Part shown: positions 1-10,559 of the stretch, in pieces
Layout: each line of letters begins with the position of its first letter
How positions within the stretch are numbered: the first letter of the stretch is position 1
Origin: Lithodes maja
Lineage: Eukaryota > Arthropoda > Malacostraca > Decapoda > Lithodidae
Reading direction: 5' to 3'
DNA: 64,000 nucleotides
Assembly (NCBI GenBank): GCA_037953745.1
Contig: JBAKBP010003109.1
Location: 96,406 to 160,405, forward strand
Program-made: the position numbers and the translations under genes
Notes under the pieces: model-generated
What the model was told of the DNA's origin: nothing
Seen by the model: the letters and a program-made list of their open reading frames with translations, nothing else
Databases searched by the model: none

Positions 1-1
1 T

Positions 2-1442
2 AATGGTGCTGTCGAGATCAAACACGAGGACGGGGAAACATGTCATGTGAACCTGTTGGAGGGGTTTGTGAGGCAGCCTACTGTCCCTGCGTTGGTCTGC
101 AGCGGCCAAGGTGGAGAAGGAGAGGGGGGCAGTAGGGCACAGGTGGAGGAGAGTAGGGATTGTCATGTCACGGCGGAGCAGTGGGCGGGGGACACAAGTC
201 TGGTGGCTGTGGAAGCGCTAGAGCACCTGTCTGAGCAGCAGTGTGCAGCGCTCCAGCACCAGCTCAGTTTATACCCCACTGGTCGTGCCGAGCCCCCGAG
301 CCTCACAACTCAGGCGGTGCAAGATGTTCCGCGGGCAGGTCACGTGAATGTTGGGAGACCGTTAGCCTCGTTGTTTCAGTGGTTCAAGGTGGGCGACGAG
401 GCTTGGACATGGTTGTCAGGTCAAGGTCGGCCCATGGCTGCCAAGGGTGGTGGTCAGAAGGAGGACATTGAGCAGATTGGTGAGGTTGGCTGTGGAGTGG
501 ATGTGCCCGGTCGTCGTATAGCCTCCCAATGCTGCTCTAGTCGAATGCAACAGCTCTACCATAGACCGACTGTATCTGGCCATGTCGCTAAAAGCGGTGA
601 TGCTGCGCAGGCAGATGTAGTTGCAAGGAATGCGGGGGTGCGCATGTACGGTATCGGCGGGGAAGCCTTAGCAATAATGAACTATGGGAGTGACTGCACA
701 GGTGGTACTGATTGTCCCTCTCATGACCTGGCTGTTCTAGGGACGAAGGTGGAGAAGGAGGGAGACTACAGGTTAGAAGCTGCGGTCTCGGCTGGGTTGT
801 GGGAGGGCACTAGGCATGTTGTTCTGCGAGATAAGTTGTTTACTAGGCTGTGGCAGTGCATCCGCATGTTTGTTGCTTCTCCAGGCCTGATGTACGGGGT
901 AGAATCCGACATGGAGGCTGGAGACAGTGCAAGGCTCAGTTTTATTCCCTACCGTATAAATCCTGCTCGACAGCCTGTGGTGCAAGCAGAGCTGGATTAC
1001 GTGTTGACGAAGGGTCTGAGGGATAAGGAATGTTGTGAGTGGTCATTGCCTGTAACTTTGCAACCTGTGTTAAGTGGCAAGATCAGTGTGTGTGTTGATT
1101 GCAAGAGAGTGTGTGCATTATCCCTGACAGACGCCTATACCTTATCGAGAGTTGACAACACCATAGACCGCTTCGGGGCTGCATCGCCTATCACGAAGGT
1201 AGAACTAGTGAAAGGCTTTTGGTAGGTCCCGTTGCCGGAAAGAGCGAAGAGAAGTGCCAGTCTTGTGATGAACTGGGCAGTTTATCAGTGTCAGGTGTTG
1301 TTGTGCTGCCAGAACACAAGTTGGATGTGTGGCATGCTAAGGGCACTGATAATGTTTTGGCTGATTGTTTGTCACGGGAGGGTCTGTTTGCAGGAGAACC
1401 CTCGCCGTTCAGTCAGTGTGTGTTGAGAGTGGAGAAAAACTA
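2..1442 (+). pseudogene. Broken Ty3/gypsy pol fragment, Gmr1-like domain order
   Basis: A reading frame open from the left window edge begins with a motif typical of the end of a gypsy integrase (HVNLLEGFV, about 44-70). A long variable linker follows. From about 950 there is the start of a gypsy reverse transcriptase: YRINPARQPVV, then a degraded CVDCKRV and DAYTLSRVDNTIDRFGAA, then LVKGFW. An in-frame TAG (1223-1225) interrupts it, and VPLPERAK continues behind the stop. The RT palm is then missing. In a shifted frame the C-terminal RNase H signature HAKGTDNVLADCLSR appears (about 1330-1377), and the frame ends at 1441. Integrase lying before RT, with RNase H last, matches the order known for Gmr1-type gypsy elements. 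The copy is dead: one stop, one frameshift, and loss of the YxDD region. Gag and protease would lie left of the window. Confidence 0.75.
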
Positions 1443-2565
1443 GGCTTGCCCCTGTGGAGCAGCCGCCAAAAACAACATTAAAATTAAATAAAAAAAAATC
1501 ACATAAAAACTCTTTCTTTTGATAGTTAATTGTAAGTTGCCAATGTTATAGCTAAAGTCCTAAGTTGAACCTGTCCTTCACTTAGGAGGCTGGGCTCTGT
1601 GAAGCTCGCTCTGGGAGCATAGCAGGCTTAAAATTATACTATTATGTTTGGGAGGGGTTATAAGATTTTCTTTATGTTGATATGTTGTTTTATGTAAGAT
1701 TGAGCTTTGCATTTCATTTCTGGCGGAGTGGCTATGTGTGACGGGTCTTGTCGGCATTCTGCCTTGTCAGATATCGTGCTCGCCTAATGTTGAGCGTCCT
1801 ATATCTTGGGCGGGGTGTGACGCCTCCCAGCGGTGGCAGAATCGCCTCCCGGTAGCCATTAGCGCTTGCCAGGGCAGTGAAATGGGCTACAGTCTATCTA
1901 CAATGTTGTACTTTCTTTCTTGCGAATCGTCATGTCACAGGCAGTATAGAAGTGGTCTTTATTTTCGCCTGTGACAATGCATTATATTTTATATCATGAG
2001 TAGAACATGAGATGCATTGTAGTGAAGTTGAGAGAGAAAGAACGAGCGAGCAGCATGGGGCAGTGAGTGTTGCTTTCCCTCCTCCTTCCTCCCTCCCGGA
2101 GGAGTCCCTCGCCCGCGTGGGCTTTCTCTCGGTTTTGATTGGCTGGTGGTTCCTGGCGTCTTCTGCAGGCCTGCTGTAGGCCTGCTGCCTGGTGACGTAG
2201 CGGCCTGTGATTGGCTGACCACCATGCCTTTGTGTGATCCTGGGTGTCCCGAGGAGCTACTCTCTTCAGAGCTTGCCTGACCAGCATACCCTTAACATCT
2301 CCCTTGCCACCTGTTTCCCGACTTCTACCTATAGAGCACTTTCTCTCTCTCTCAACTTCTTACCTCTCATTCTTCCACTCTATTTAATATCATAACTTCC
2401 CTTTGGTTCTGCACGATTTCATATATCGGCCATCGTATTATATGCTGAAGCTCTCAGATGTTACATGTTTAGTTAGGCATTTTGGAGGGGTTACCATTTT
2501 GTCTGTAGAGGTTCGACACACTCACGGTGTCTCCCTACCTTTTTTCTTGGCTGTCTGCTGGGCTA
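1443..2565. other. Non-coding stretch after gypsy pol, possible 3' UTR/LTR remnant
   Basis: I see no convincing gene here. It begins with an A-rich tract (about 1477-1505). Further on there is a GC-rich part (about 2060-2280) with repeated pieces such as GGCCTGCTG, a plausible position for gypsy 3' UTR and LTR sequence. I could not find a matching second LTR, a primer-binding site or a clear TG...CA pair, so LTR status is only a guess. Confidence 0.35.
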
Positions 2566-4114
2566 TTTAATGCTAGACTGGGGTGAGGCTATTGTTGTTG
2601 TGATTTCCGATGTGTACCAGGTTTTGTTGAACCTGTACAATCGCAACGGATACGTGGTAAGCCTAGGTGGTCTTTCTGACTGTGTACCTTGGGAGTTTAG
2701 CACTGTGTTGCGAGTGAGGGCTTTTGCCTCTGCCACCCAACACTGTGCTAACTCGTTTTGTTTTGACTTTGCGAGGGTCGCCAGGAGAGAACCAGATACT
2801 AGCGATCTGGATCTCTCAAGAGAGCACCCCGTCATTTAACGTAATTAGGCCGTACAGTCTTAAGGACCTCGCTAGGCTACGAGCCGCTTGCTCAGCCATT
2901 GTTTCCTAGCCTACTACATCCCAGCTAGACTTTATTAGCCTAGCAGACACCCGATTAGGATCATAAGCTCTTATGTTATGTATGCAGCATTTTTATTCAC
3001 ATTGACTGTAAGCCTTGGTTGTTGCTGAGTTGCACAACCCGAGCAGGCTTTTTGAGTTGCCTGAGGAAGTACTTCTTTTGTTGTTGGAGACAATACTATT
3101 GCGTATTTATTATTCCCGTGCCAGTTAACACTGTATGTCCCTACACTTGTCATATCTTGTTCCTGCTTTATATAACAGTTCAAAATCTGATTCGATCATC
3201 TTAAGCAGCATCAGACTTTCTTCAGAAGATTCCTGCTCGATGCTTTAGGACTTTCGTTCACTTTCTTTAATATAGGAGTGACAGTTTATTATTGTTTAGA
3301 GTAACTTTAATTATACCTTCTTCTTGTTTGCATTAAATCATTGCAGTGATTTAATTAAGATCTCTATCTTTTCCTTGTATACATTATTAACGTAATTGTA
3401 TGTTGTTGTGATCAGGCTGTATCAGAGATCATCAGCCTGTAGTAGTAGTGCATTTATACCGAGTTATAGGATACCCCGCTATCGCAAATTTAACTCTGGA
3501 GGGTATAGGTGTTTTTGTGCGCCGGCATTATAAGTTCGAGGGTTGGATCTAGTGTTACCGTTGTGGCTGTGTGCCTTTCTAGTCCAATGATTAACCCTCC
3601 AGCCCCGGCTATGTATTATATATATATTCCTCGAAATCCGGGTGTTTTGGCCGAAAAACGTCTAGGCTAGGCTACCGTATATTCGTTAATCAGACTGCTT
3701 CCCGCATTCCCGCGCATCCCCAAGCGTAGCTGTGTTATTTACCTGTAGAATGGCATTAAGTAGAGCTCTCTAAGTCAACTGGTTGAGCTGTGATGATGAT
3801 TTCATTGGAGATAACTTTATGGCCAAAACAGCCACTTTACACCACTTTTCGATACTTAACAACAACATACAGGCACACACGAACAAGCGACGCTCTCCTT
3901 CTTGTGGCCGGAGATGCGGAGCGTCGGTCCAGCCGGCTGTTGTTTACATGCGTCGGACCGACGCCTCGCACACGAAGCTCACAGGCTTTCAACCACTGGG
4001 CGTTCAAGAGGCCATCCGGGTTCCTGTTACATGCTTTTTTATGGGCGTTCAAGAGCCCATCCGGGAACGGAGGGTTAAGAGCCCTTGTTTTATACGAGTC
4101 CCGGTCGTAACAGT
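2566..4114. repeat. Tandem repeat unit A (~1.1 kb without its insertion)
   Basis: This unit and the one at 4147-6356 align from TATTTAATGCTAGAC to GTCCCGGTCGTAACA, about 1.07-1.1 kb after removing insertions. Both contain a short hairpin around GATCTGG, shared blocks such as CATCAGACTTTCTTCAGAAG, and a shared end. The copies are clearly diverged, with no shared open frame, so the unit is non-coding. It is interrupted by a TTAA-flanked element (3595-4074); unit B has the intact TTAA site at that place. Two direct copies could be LTRs, since both end in ACA, or a simple tandem duplication. The family is unknown to me. Confidence 0.7.
3595..4074. mobile_element. Non-autonomous piggyBac-like element (480 bp, TTAA TSD)
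   Basis: TTAA stands directly on both sides (3591-3594 and 4075-4078). The ends are imperfect inverted repeats, CCCTCCAGCCCCGG and CCCTCCGTTCCCGG read inward. Repeat unit B preserves the empty site: one TTAA at about 6318, followed by the same flank. The left end closely resembles the termini of the complete piggyBac at 50376-54573 (CCCTCCAACCCCGG). A stretch near 3746 (TGTAGAATGGCATTAAGTAGAG) also resembles that element at about 50525. It therefore looks like a deletion derivative or relative mobilised in trans. No transposase is encoded. Confidence 0.85.
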
Positions 4115-4442
4115 CTCCATTATTGATTTAGTGTTTCTGCTCTTTTATTTAATGCTAGACTGGGATAAGGTAACTGTAGTCGTTGTCTCCGATGTGTGTA
4201 CGGTTTGCTTATACCTACACGACTTCGACCGGTCCTGTGCTAGCCTGGGTTGTCTTTTCGGTTGCGTCCTTTGCGAGTGCAGCATTGTGTTGACTGAGGG
4301 TTTTGGCCTGTACCAGTTCCACACTTTGCTGCCTCTTTGCTTGTCTTTAGAGGGTCGCCAGGATAGAACCAGATACTTGTGATCTGGATCTATCAAGAGA
4401 GCCCCCTCGTCAATTAACGTAACTTAAAGGATGCAGTCTTAA

Positions 4443-5048
4443 CCTAAGAAGTGCGCATGGGGGGTATGAGACACCACACTCCTGTGCTGACGTATTTGAG
4501 CTGTTCCCATCACTAACATCGTTATTTTACCATAAATAGCATTAATACTTATCTATATGCGCCTATTATAGGTTGATTATAAAGGTATTAACCTGTTACA
4601 ACAGTAAAACAAGTGGAAACAGTGTTTGGATGGTCAAAATCGGCGATACAGGCCGGGAGTTACATAATGTATGGCTGAGACAACCTCCCTGCCCTCCACC
4701 CCTCCCCTTGTCTGGAGAGACACTGTTCCGCAATAGTCTCTCTCTCGCTCTTTCCCACGCTTGGTAACAGTGATGACAACGCCCTGCTACCAACTCGCTA
4801 ATGTTAGCACGAAAATTAACCACAGAATAAGGGAATAACAGGGAAAATAGGTGATAACTGAAGGAGGGGAGGTGGAGGTGTGATATTTGGCATGGCCCAG
4901 GGGCAAAACAAAAAATAAATCAATAATTTTTTTTTTTTTTTTTTTTTTTTTGGAGGTGTTTTAAATGTATTTTTTTCCCCCCTTACTCTTAAGAGTCTTC
5001 CCGCAGTCCGCCGGGGGAACTCTTAAGAGTCTCCCCGCAGTTCCCGGG
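4443..5048. mobile_element. TTAA-flanked non-autonomous DNA element (606 bp)
   Basis: TTAA occurs at 4439-4442 and 5049-5052, and unit A keeps the single empty TTAA (about 2862). The ends are weakly inverted: CCTAAGAAGTGCG on the left against CCCGGGAACTGCG read inward from the right. The interior has no gene. It holds a long poly-T run (about 4928-4951) and a duplicated TCTTAAGAGTCT-type block near the right end. TTAA target use points to the piggyBac superfamily, but the terminus differs from that of the 480-bp element, so it is probably another family. Confidence 0.75.
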
Positions 5049-5554
5049 TTAAGGACATCGCTAGGCTACGAGCCTGTCTTGCTCAACCTCAGTTCCTTAC
5101 CTAGAGTATCCCAGCTAGACATTATTTATCGAGTAGACACTTGTTAGTATTTAATAAAAGCTCTTTGATATGTACGCATTATTATTCGCAGCATTTATTA
5201 GTCTAGGTTGTTGTTGAGCCACACAACCATAGCAGACGGTTTCGTTGATGAGGAAGTACTTCTTTTAGTGTCGAGCATTGCTACCGTTGCGCATTTATAG
5301 TATTCTCGTGTCAGTTAACATTATATGTCCTATCTTTTTGTGTATTCGATTTACACGTGTGGGTGTCCTGCCTCCTGCCTTTATATAGTTCAAGATCAGT
5401 ACGAGCATCTTATGAGCATCAGACTTTCTTCAGAAGTTTCCAGGTCTATGCTGTAGGACTATACTTCACTTTCTTTCAGATAGGAGTGAAGAGTTTATTG
5501 TTGTTTAGAGTAACTGTATTGAAGCATCTTTTTATTGTATTAAATCTTGCAGTG

Positions 5555-6056
5555 GAGATGGAGAGACTGTGTAAGAAAGGCTTTGGATGATAGAGGAATG
5601 ACTATAGATCAGGCAGGGGAAGTGGTGGTGGACAGGAGTGAATGGAGAATGCTTGTGAATAGTTGAGTGAACACGTGGTCATTTGGAGTAAGGGGTCGGG
5701 CGCAAGTTGGACTAGAGAATAGTCCATCAGGCGCCTGGCCCGGGGAGACGATTAATATGAAGGGTGCGCCTGGAAGTGTGGTGGGAGGGCTTGTGGCTTT
5801 GGCTCCGCTGCATGTCTGCCTGCCGAGATCGGAACCTCTCCGGGTGGTCGGGGGCCGGGGGAGTGCTGGAGTGACCTTGGTGACCCTGGTCTCTGGGTCT
5901 TCTCCTGGGTGACCTGGATGTGTGTGAGTTTGTGTTTTTTATCTGTGTTTATTTGTTGTTTTATGTTGTTTTTTGTGTTTTCCCTGTTCTTGCTCTGTCT
6001 TGAGTCGGCTACCCCCAAAATGGGGATTGGGCCTGAGCATATAGATAGATAGATAG
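5555..6056 (+). mobile_element. 5'-truncated LINE with ATAG-repeat tail
   Basis: The insertion is flanked by a perfect 13-bp duplication, AAATCTTGCAGTG (5542-5554 and 6057-6069). Its first ~100 bases read as the last residues of a non-LTR RT ORF2 (WRDCVRKALDDRG, then SEWRMLVNS and a stop). About 400 bp of 3' UTR follows, and the tail is (ATAG)n. The same 3' UTR occurs inverted at 49598-49971. The C-terminal motif resembles the end of the RTE-like ORF at 26408-28992, which also has an ATAG-type tail, so these are probably related lineages. Confidence 0.85.
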
Positions 6057-6357
6057 AAATCTTGCAGTGATTTAATTGATCTTTCCATATACATGTATTC
6101 CTTTTTATGCATTTTAACGTAACTTGCATCTTGTTTGTTATCAGGCTATACCAGTGTCGGTTAGCCTGAAGTAGAGTACATTTATGCCCAGTTAAGGATA
6201 CCCCACTATCACAGATTAACCCTGGAGGGTATAGGTGTTTTGTTCGCCGGCATATAAGTTCGAGGGTTTGGATCTAGCGTACCGTTGTTGCATAGTGCCG
6301 TATTACTAGTCTAATCATTAAGTGCCCTTGTTTTATTCGTAGTCCCGGTCGTAACAC

Positions 6358-6990
6358 ATGCAAGAGGAGGAACCCTTTGTCCCCGTCTCTCGTCGCCTCG
6401 CCATGTTGGAAGAAAGGGAGAAGAGTGGGTATCGCTCCCCCATTGTTCCCCATGACATAGTTGACTCCCCAGCAAGTGGGGAAGAGGAGGAGGAGGACGA
6501 GGAGGAGGAGAAGGAGGAGGCAGCAGAGGAGGAGGCAGCAGAGGCAGAGGCAGCAGAGGCAGAGGCAGAGGCAGATGACCCAGATGACCCAGACCCCATG
6601 GCATTTCTCAACATTCTGCTTAGTCATCTTAGGGGTTAGAAGAGAAGAGCTGAGGATGAGAGGGCTCAAGGTCCTACACCACACGTGCCTCCTCGTGGTC
6701 CTCCCCCACGTCTGCCTTCACCACCACCTCACATTGTCTCCCCACTAAAAGCGGCAACCCCTAACACCTTCTATGGGTTGTGCAGGGGTGCAGCCATGTT
6801 AGCAGCGCAGCCATTGAGTTCATCAGAGGAAGAAACAGATGAGGAAATGCCTGCCCTCGAATCTTCTCCACCATTCTTACAGTTTCTTACAGTAGATCCT
6901 CTGGAAAAAGGCAAACTAGGCCTGTGTATCCAGCTAAGTGCCAGTACTTGCACTACTGCGGTCGTTCACTGTGTTGGCGGCGGCGGCAGC
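6358..6990 (+). pseudogene. Broken acidic Glu/Ala-rich ORF of unknown origin
   Basis: One frame runs from the ATG at 6358 to about 6990 with a single in-frame TAG (6637-6639). The first 93 codons include MQEEEPFVPVSRRLAMLEE, then a run of Glu, Asp and Ala encoded by imperfect GAG/GAGGCA repeats, then DPDDPDPMAFLNILL. After the stop come a Pro/Arg-rich stretch and an acidic SSSEEETDEEMP segment. No domain is recognised. Position directly behind repeat unit B would fit a Gag or a transposase N-terminus. It is cut at its 3' side by the end of LINE-a. The acidic repeat explains the long opposite-strand frames here. Confidence 0.45.
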
Positions 6991-6994
6991 AGAC

Positions 6995-9565
6995 GCAAAA
7001 TTTTTACTATTCTGTATTTTTGCTTTCTAATCCAACTTCAAATCTTGTCTTCCCCATGCTTTATCAAGATTACTTTCAAACTTCCTTATTGATTCGGAAT
7101 CGACTACATACTGGGGCAGCGCGTTCCACTCATTTACCACTCGATCACAAAATGAGTGCTTTGCCTTTTCAAGCCTATTTCTTTCTTTGTAAATTTTCTT
7201 AGAGTGTCCTCTCGTTCTTGTTCCCTCCCGCATCAAGAAGATACCTTCACACACACATCCTCATCATACTTTCCTGACACTATCTTAAAAGTCTCTATCA
7301 TATCCCCTCTCTTTCTCCTATATGCCAGTGTCGGAAGTCCCAGTGTCCTCAACCTCTGTTCATAGCCCGCGTTCTTCAACGTTAGTACTAGCTTGCTAGC
7401 TTTCCTCTGCACTTTCTCCACTGCTTCTATATCCTTTACCATATATGGAGCCCACACCTGGTTCGCATATTCCAGGTGCGGCCTAACCAGCGCTGTATAG
7501 AGATTCCTGAATATTTCTTCGTCAAGTGACACAAATGTCCTCCTTATCAGCCCTACAATTCTATTGGCTTTGTTTATCTTTTCCGCTAAATGTTCTGAGA
7601 AATTTAACTTATTGTCTATTACTACTCCTATATCCTTTTCTGCATTCACTTCCTCCATCGCTTCATACATACTGTATCCTACCTTGTCTATCTTGCTGGT
7701 CCCAATCCGCATGTACTTGCATTTTTTTGGATGAAAAGGCATTAACCAATGTTCAGACCATCCCTTCATGCCCTCCACATCTCCTTGAAGCAAACCCACA
7801 TCTTCCTTACTCCTCACTCTTCTATACAGCTTAGTGTCATCCGCATACAGGTATATCTCACTTCCATTGGTTATAACTTCAGGTAAGTCGTTGATAAATA
7901 TAACGAACAGCAGTGGTCCCAACACAGATCCCTGAGGTACCCCACTTGTAATTTCCCTCAACCCTGAGCCTATTCCATTCACCAGTACCCAATCTTTCAG
8001 GAAGGCTTCTATCCATTTCACACATTTCTCCCCTATATTATAGCTTCTAACTTTCTCTATTAACCTTTTATGTGGGACCTTATCGAAGGCCTTCATAAAA
8101 TCGCAATATACCACGTCTATTACATCACCATCCTCCAGAGTTTGCATCCAATCATCTACCACCTTAATTAGCTGTAGTACCGTCGACCTCCCCGGCAAGA
8201 ATCCGAACTGTTTCCCACTGAAAAGTTGGTTTGATTTTATATGCTCTATTATTCCTTCTCTAATTACCGTTTCCATTAGTTTACACACAACACTTGTCAA
8301 ACTGACTGGTCTATAATTTCCTGGGTCATTTCTCTTTCCCTTCTTAAATATAGCTGTTATGTTCGCCTCTCTCCAGTCAGTCGGGATTTGTCCTGTATTA
8401 AAAGATACCTCAAATAACATTTTTAATGGCTCTACTAACATCTCACCTCCTTCCTTTATGATTCTTGGATGTATCCCATCCGGTCCCAGGGACTTACTTC
8501 TGTTCATTTTTTCTATAGCCCTTCTTATTCTAGCATGGGAAAACTCTATTAGTTCTAGTGCCGGTGCCTGTTTGATGGGAATAGTAGGCACTGCATCAAC
8601 CGACTCCACTGTTAGTACCTCCCCGAAGTATTTCCCCAGCACCTCTGCTTTCTCCTTATCAGTTTCTGCTCTATTCCCATCATCCAAGTCTCCTATCAGT
8701 TCTGGGATACCTACTCTTTTTGTTAACTTTTCCTGAATATACTTCCATGATATTTTTGGATTATCCTTCACATTTCTAGTAATCTCTCTCTCCCTCTCCT
8801 TCACCCCCCTCCTTGTCTCCCACCTTATTTTATTGTTTATTTGTCTGCGTTCCAGATCCACTTCTTTAGCTTCTATACTAGACCCCCTGTTTTTTTTTAA
8901 CAATTTTAGTCTTTCCCACAATCATTTCTTTCTTCTAATCAATGTCCAAAGCTTTCTTTTCATTGGCAATTCTGGGTTCGTTCTTTTCCTCAATTTTGTT
9001 TTATCCTTATATTCCCTTACTGGTACACTTTTGGATACAGCATTCTCCAGTTTAACTATAATTTTCCTCCACATTCCTTCAGCGTCTTCACCGTTCAAGT
9101 ATTCCCCCCAGTCAATGTCCAAACACCGTCTCAGCAGCTCATAATCTGCTCTATCATACATGTATATTTTTGTTTTTATTGCTTCTATTATCCCTCTCTG
9201 TTTTAATATTGCAACTAAAGCTTATACAGGCATGGTCACTACGACCTATAGGGCTATCCACATTGACATGTTCCACTATATCCTCCTCATTGCTAAAAAT
9301 CAAATCAAGTACACTCCCCTGCGTCCCATCTCTATATCTTGTCATCTCTGTAATATGTTGCGTTAAAAAACAATCTCTCACTTTCTCTATAAACTTGTTT
9401 TCCAGGCTACACTCTCCCGCTGGAGTAGTACAATTTGCCCAGTTGATCCTTGGCAAATTGAAATTCCAATCAAAATCTTATATTTGTTCTCTATTATCTA
9501 TTTCCTCCATTGCTTTCAGTAGGTTATCATCCTCTTCCCTACTATTATTTGGGCTTCTATATATT
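6995..9565 (-). pseudogene. LINE-a: CR1-like non-LTR retrotransposon, broken ORF2
   Basis: Read on the minus strand: the end of an APE-type endonuclease (YRSPNNS, a degraded GDFN, then NFPRINW-like and RSDH, about 9565-9154); a linker with a TGA at 8922-8924; an RT domain (NYRPVSLTSVVCKLMETVI, KAFDKVPHKRL, SGVPQGSVLGP, YLYADDTKLY near 7838); and the usual C-terminal region (VRPHLEYANQVWAP). A frameshift near 7240 moves the last ~75 residues (WNALP, ending KFESNLDKAW) into another frame. The domain set belongs to the CR1/L2/Jockey group. The endonuclease side is interrupted by DIRS-G copy 1; 38 bp of the next part lie at 22120-22157. It is inactive because of the stop and frameshifts. Confidence 0.85.
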
Positions 9566-9912
9566 GGGAGGTTTGACGTACCTCCCAACCTACCAAATAG
9601 GAAAACCTACTATTTGGTAGTAGTCTTGGAAAATCCAACGTCAAGGCTATTAACCTAATTGCAATGACGACTTGTCTATTTTGACTGCTATGTCGTCATT
9701 CCAACCGCGGTTAAAAAGAAAACGTCTAGAGTCTACTCCTTATCTTGCTCTAGGAGACGTTGTACATTAACCAAAACTACCACCGAAGGTGAAAAAAGCA
9801 TAGAAGAGAAGAAAAAGGGGTTTACCTTAGTTACCGCTTAAGGCCCATCCCGTGTTCCGTCATGTGCAGATCACTGTCGAACGTGCGCATGAGCGACCCT
9901 CTCTTGTTATCA
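9566..9912 (-). repeat. DIRS-G copy 1 inverted terminal repeat, 3' side of the element
   Basis: Bases 9611-9912 are inverted and nearly identical to 21819-22119. The outer 45 bases (starting GGGAGGTTTGACGTACCTCC, itself nearly palindromic) occur only on this 3' end and in the ICR, not at the 5' end. Confidence 0.9.
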
Positions 9913-9973
9913 CATCTCACGTCAGCAGAAGAACGCGGATGGGCAGGGGTCCGGCGTGAGGGAGGGTATTATG

Positions 9974-10087
9974 TACGTTGGATTTTCCAAGACTACTACC
10001 AAATAGTAGGTTTTCCTATTTGGTAGGTTGGGAGGTACGTCAAACCTCCCAATTTGTTAGTAGTCTTGGCAAATCCAACGTCAAGGC
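9974..10087 (-). repeat. DIRS-G copy 1 internal complementary region (ICR)
   Basis: The first part is the reverse complement of the outermost ~78 bases of the 3' repeat (9566 onward). The second part (AATTTGTTAGTAGTCTTGGC onward) is the reverse complement of the outermost 5' repeat (22119 inward). A segment joining complements of both ends is the defining DIRS feature thought to template circle formation. Confidence 0.85.
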
Positions 10088-10559
10088 TGCATAACAAATA
10101 GGAGGAGGACATCCAAGCCCAACCTACCAAAAAAACCAATGCATAAAACAAAAGTATGAATGACAAAGACACAATTTAAACAAGAGAGTCTAATAAAAGA
10201 GTGAAAAACTGAGGAGTAGCTAAAAAGAACAGTTTTAACACATGCCCGTCATTCATAGTAATGCAAAAACATAGACTTGTCTGAAACCAAAAAGGTACTG
10301 TACCCAAAATCCCTTTTCTTCAAAAACCAACAAAAACACTGAACACAAGAACAAAACACAATTTTCAATGTGGCAAAAACACTTATGTACTGGAACAATA
10401 TACAATCCCAAACTTGCAATTCAGTGTTGCAAACCCGTACACCCCCCCCCCCCCCCCTTTGTCATATAAAACAAAGGAAAAGAACGAGGGACAAGGGGGG
10501 GAAGACCAGGGATCTTCGCCAGAGCCCAGGAAACACGACCCCCGAGAGCAATCACCAGC

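Larger units (their letters stand above)
4147..6356. repeat. Tandem repeat unit B, carrying two insertions
   Basis: This is the second direct copy of the unit at 2566-4114. It is interrupted by a TTAA-flanked element (4443-5048) and by a 5'-truncated LINE (5555-6056). Removing both restores collinearity with unit A, including the pre-insertion sites. Its end (GTCCCGGTCGTAACA) directly precedes the acidic open frame at 6358. No coding potential is seen in the unit itself. Confidence 0.7.

Noticed and set aside
2570..2839. Small ORF in repeat unit A with partial counterpart in unit B
   Set aside because: The frame is not preserved between the two units, so it is not coding.
4928..4951. Poly-T run as a SINE or retroposon tail
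   Set aside because: It lies inside a TTAA-flanked DNA element and has no associated target duplication.
6050..6057. CRISPR-like or satellite array from ATAG repeats
   Set aside because: A short microsatellite at a LINE 3' end with a target duplication explains it.
7526..9658. Plus-strand ORFs opposite LINE-a
   Set aside because: Antisense shadows of the RT and endonuclease coding.
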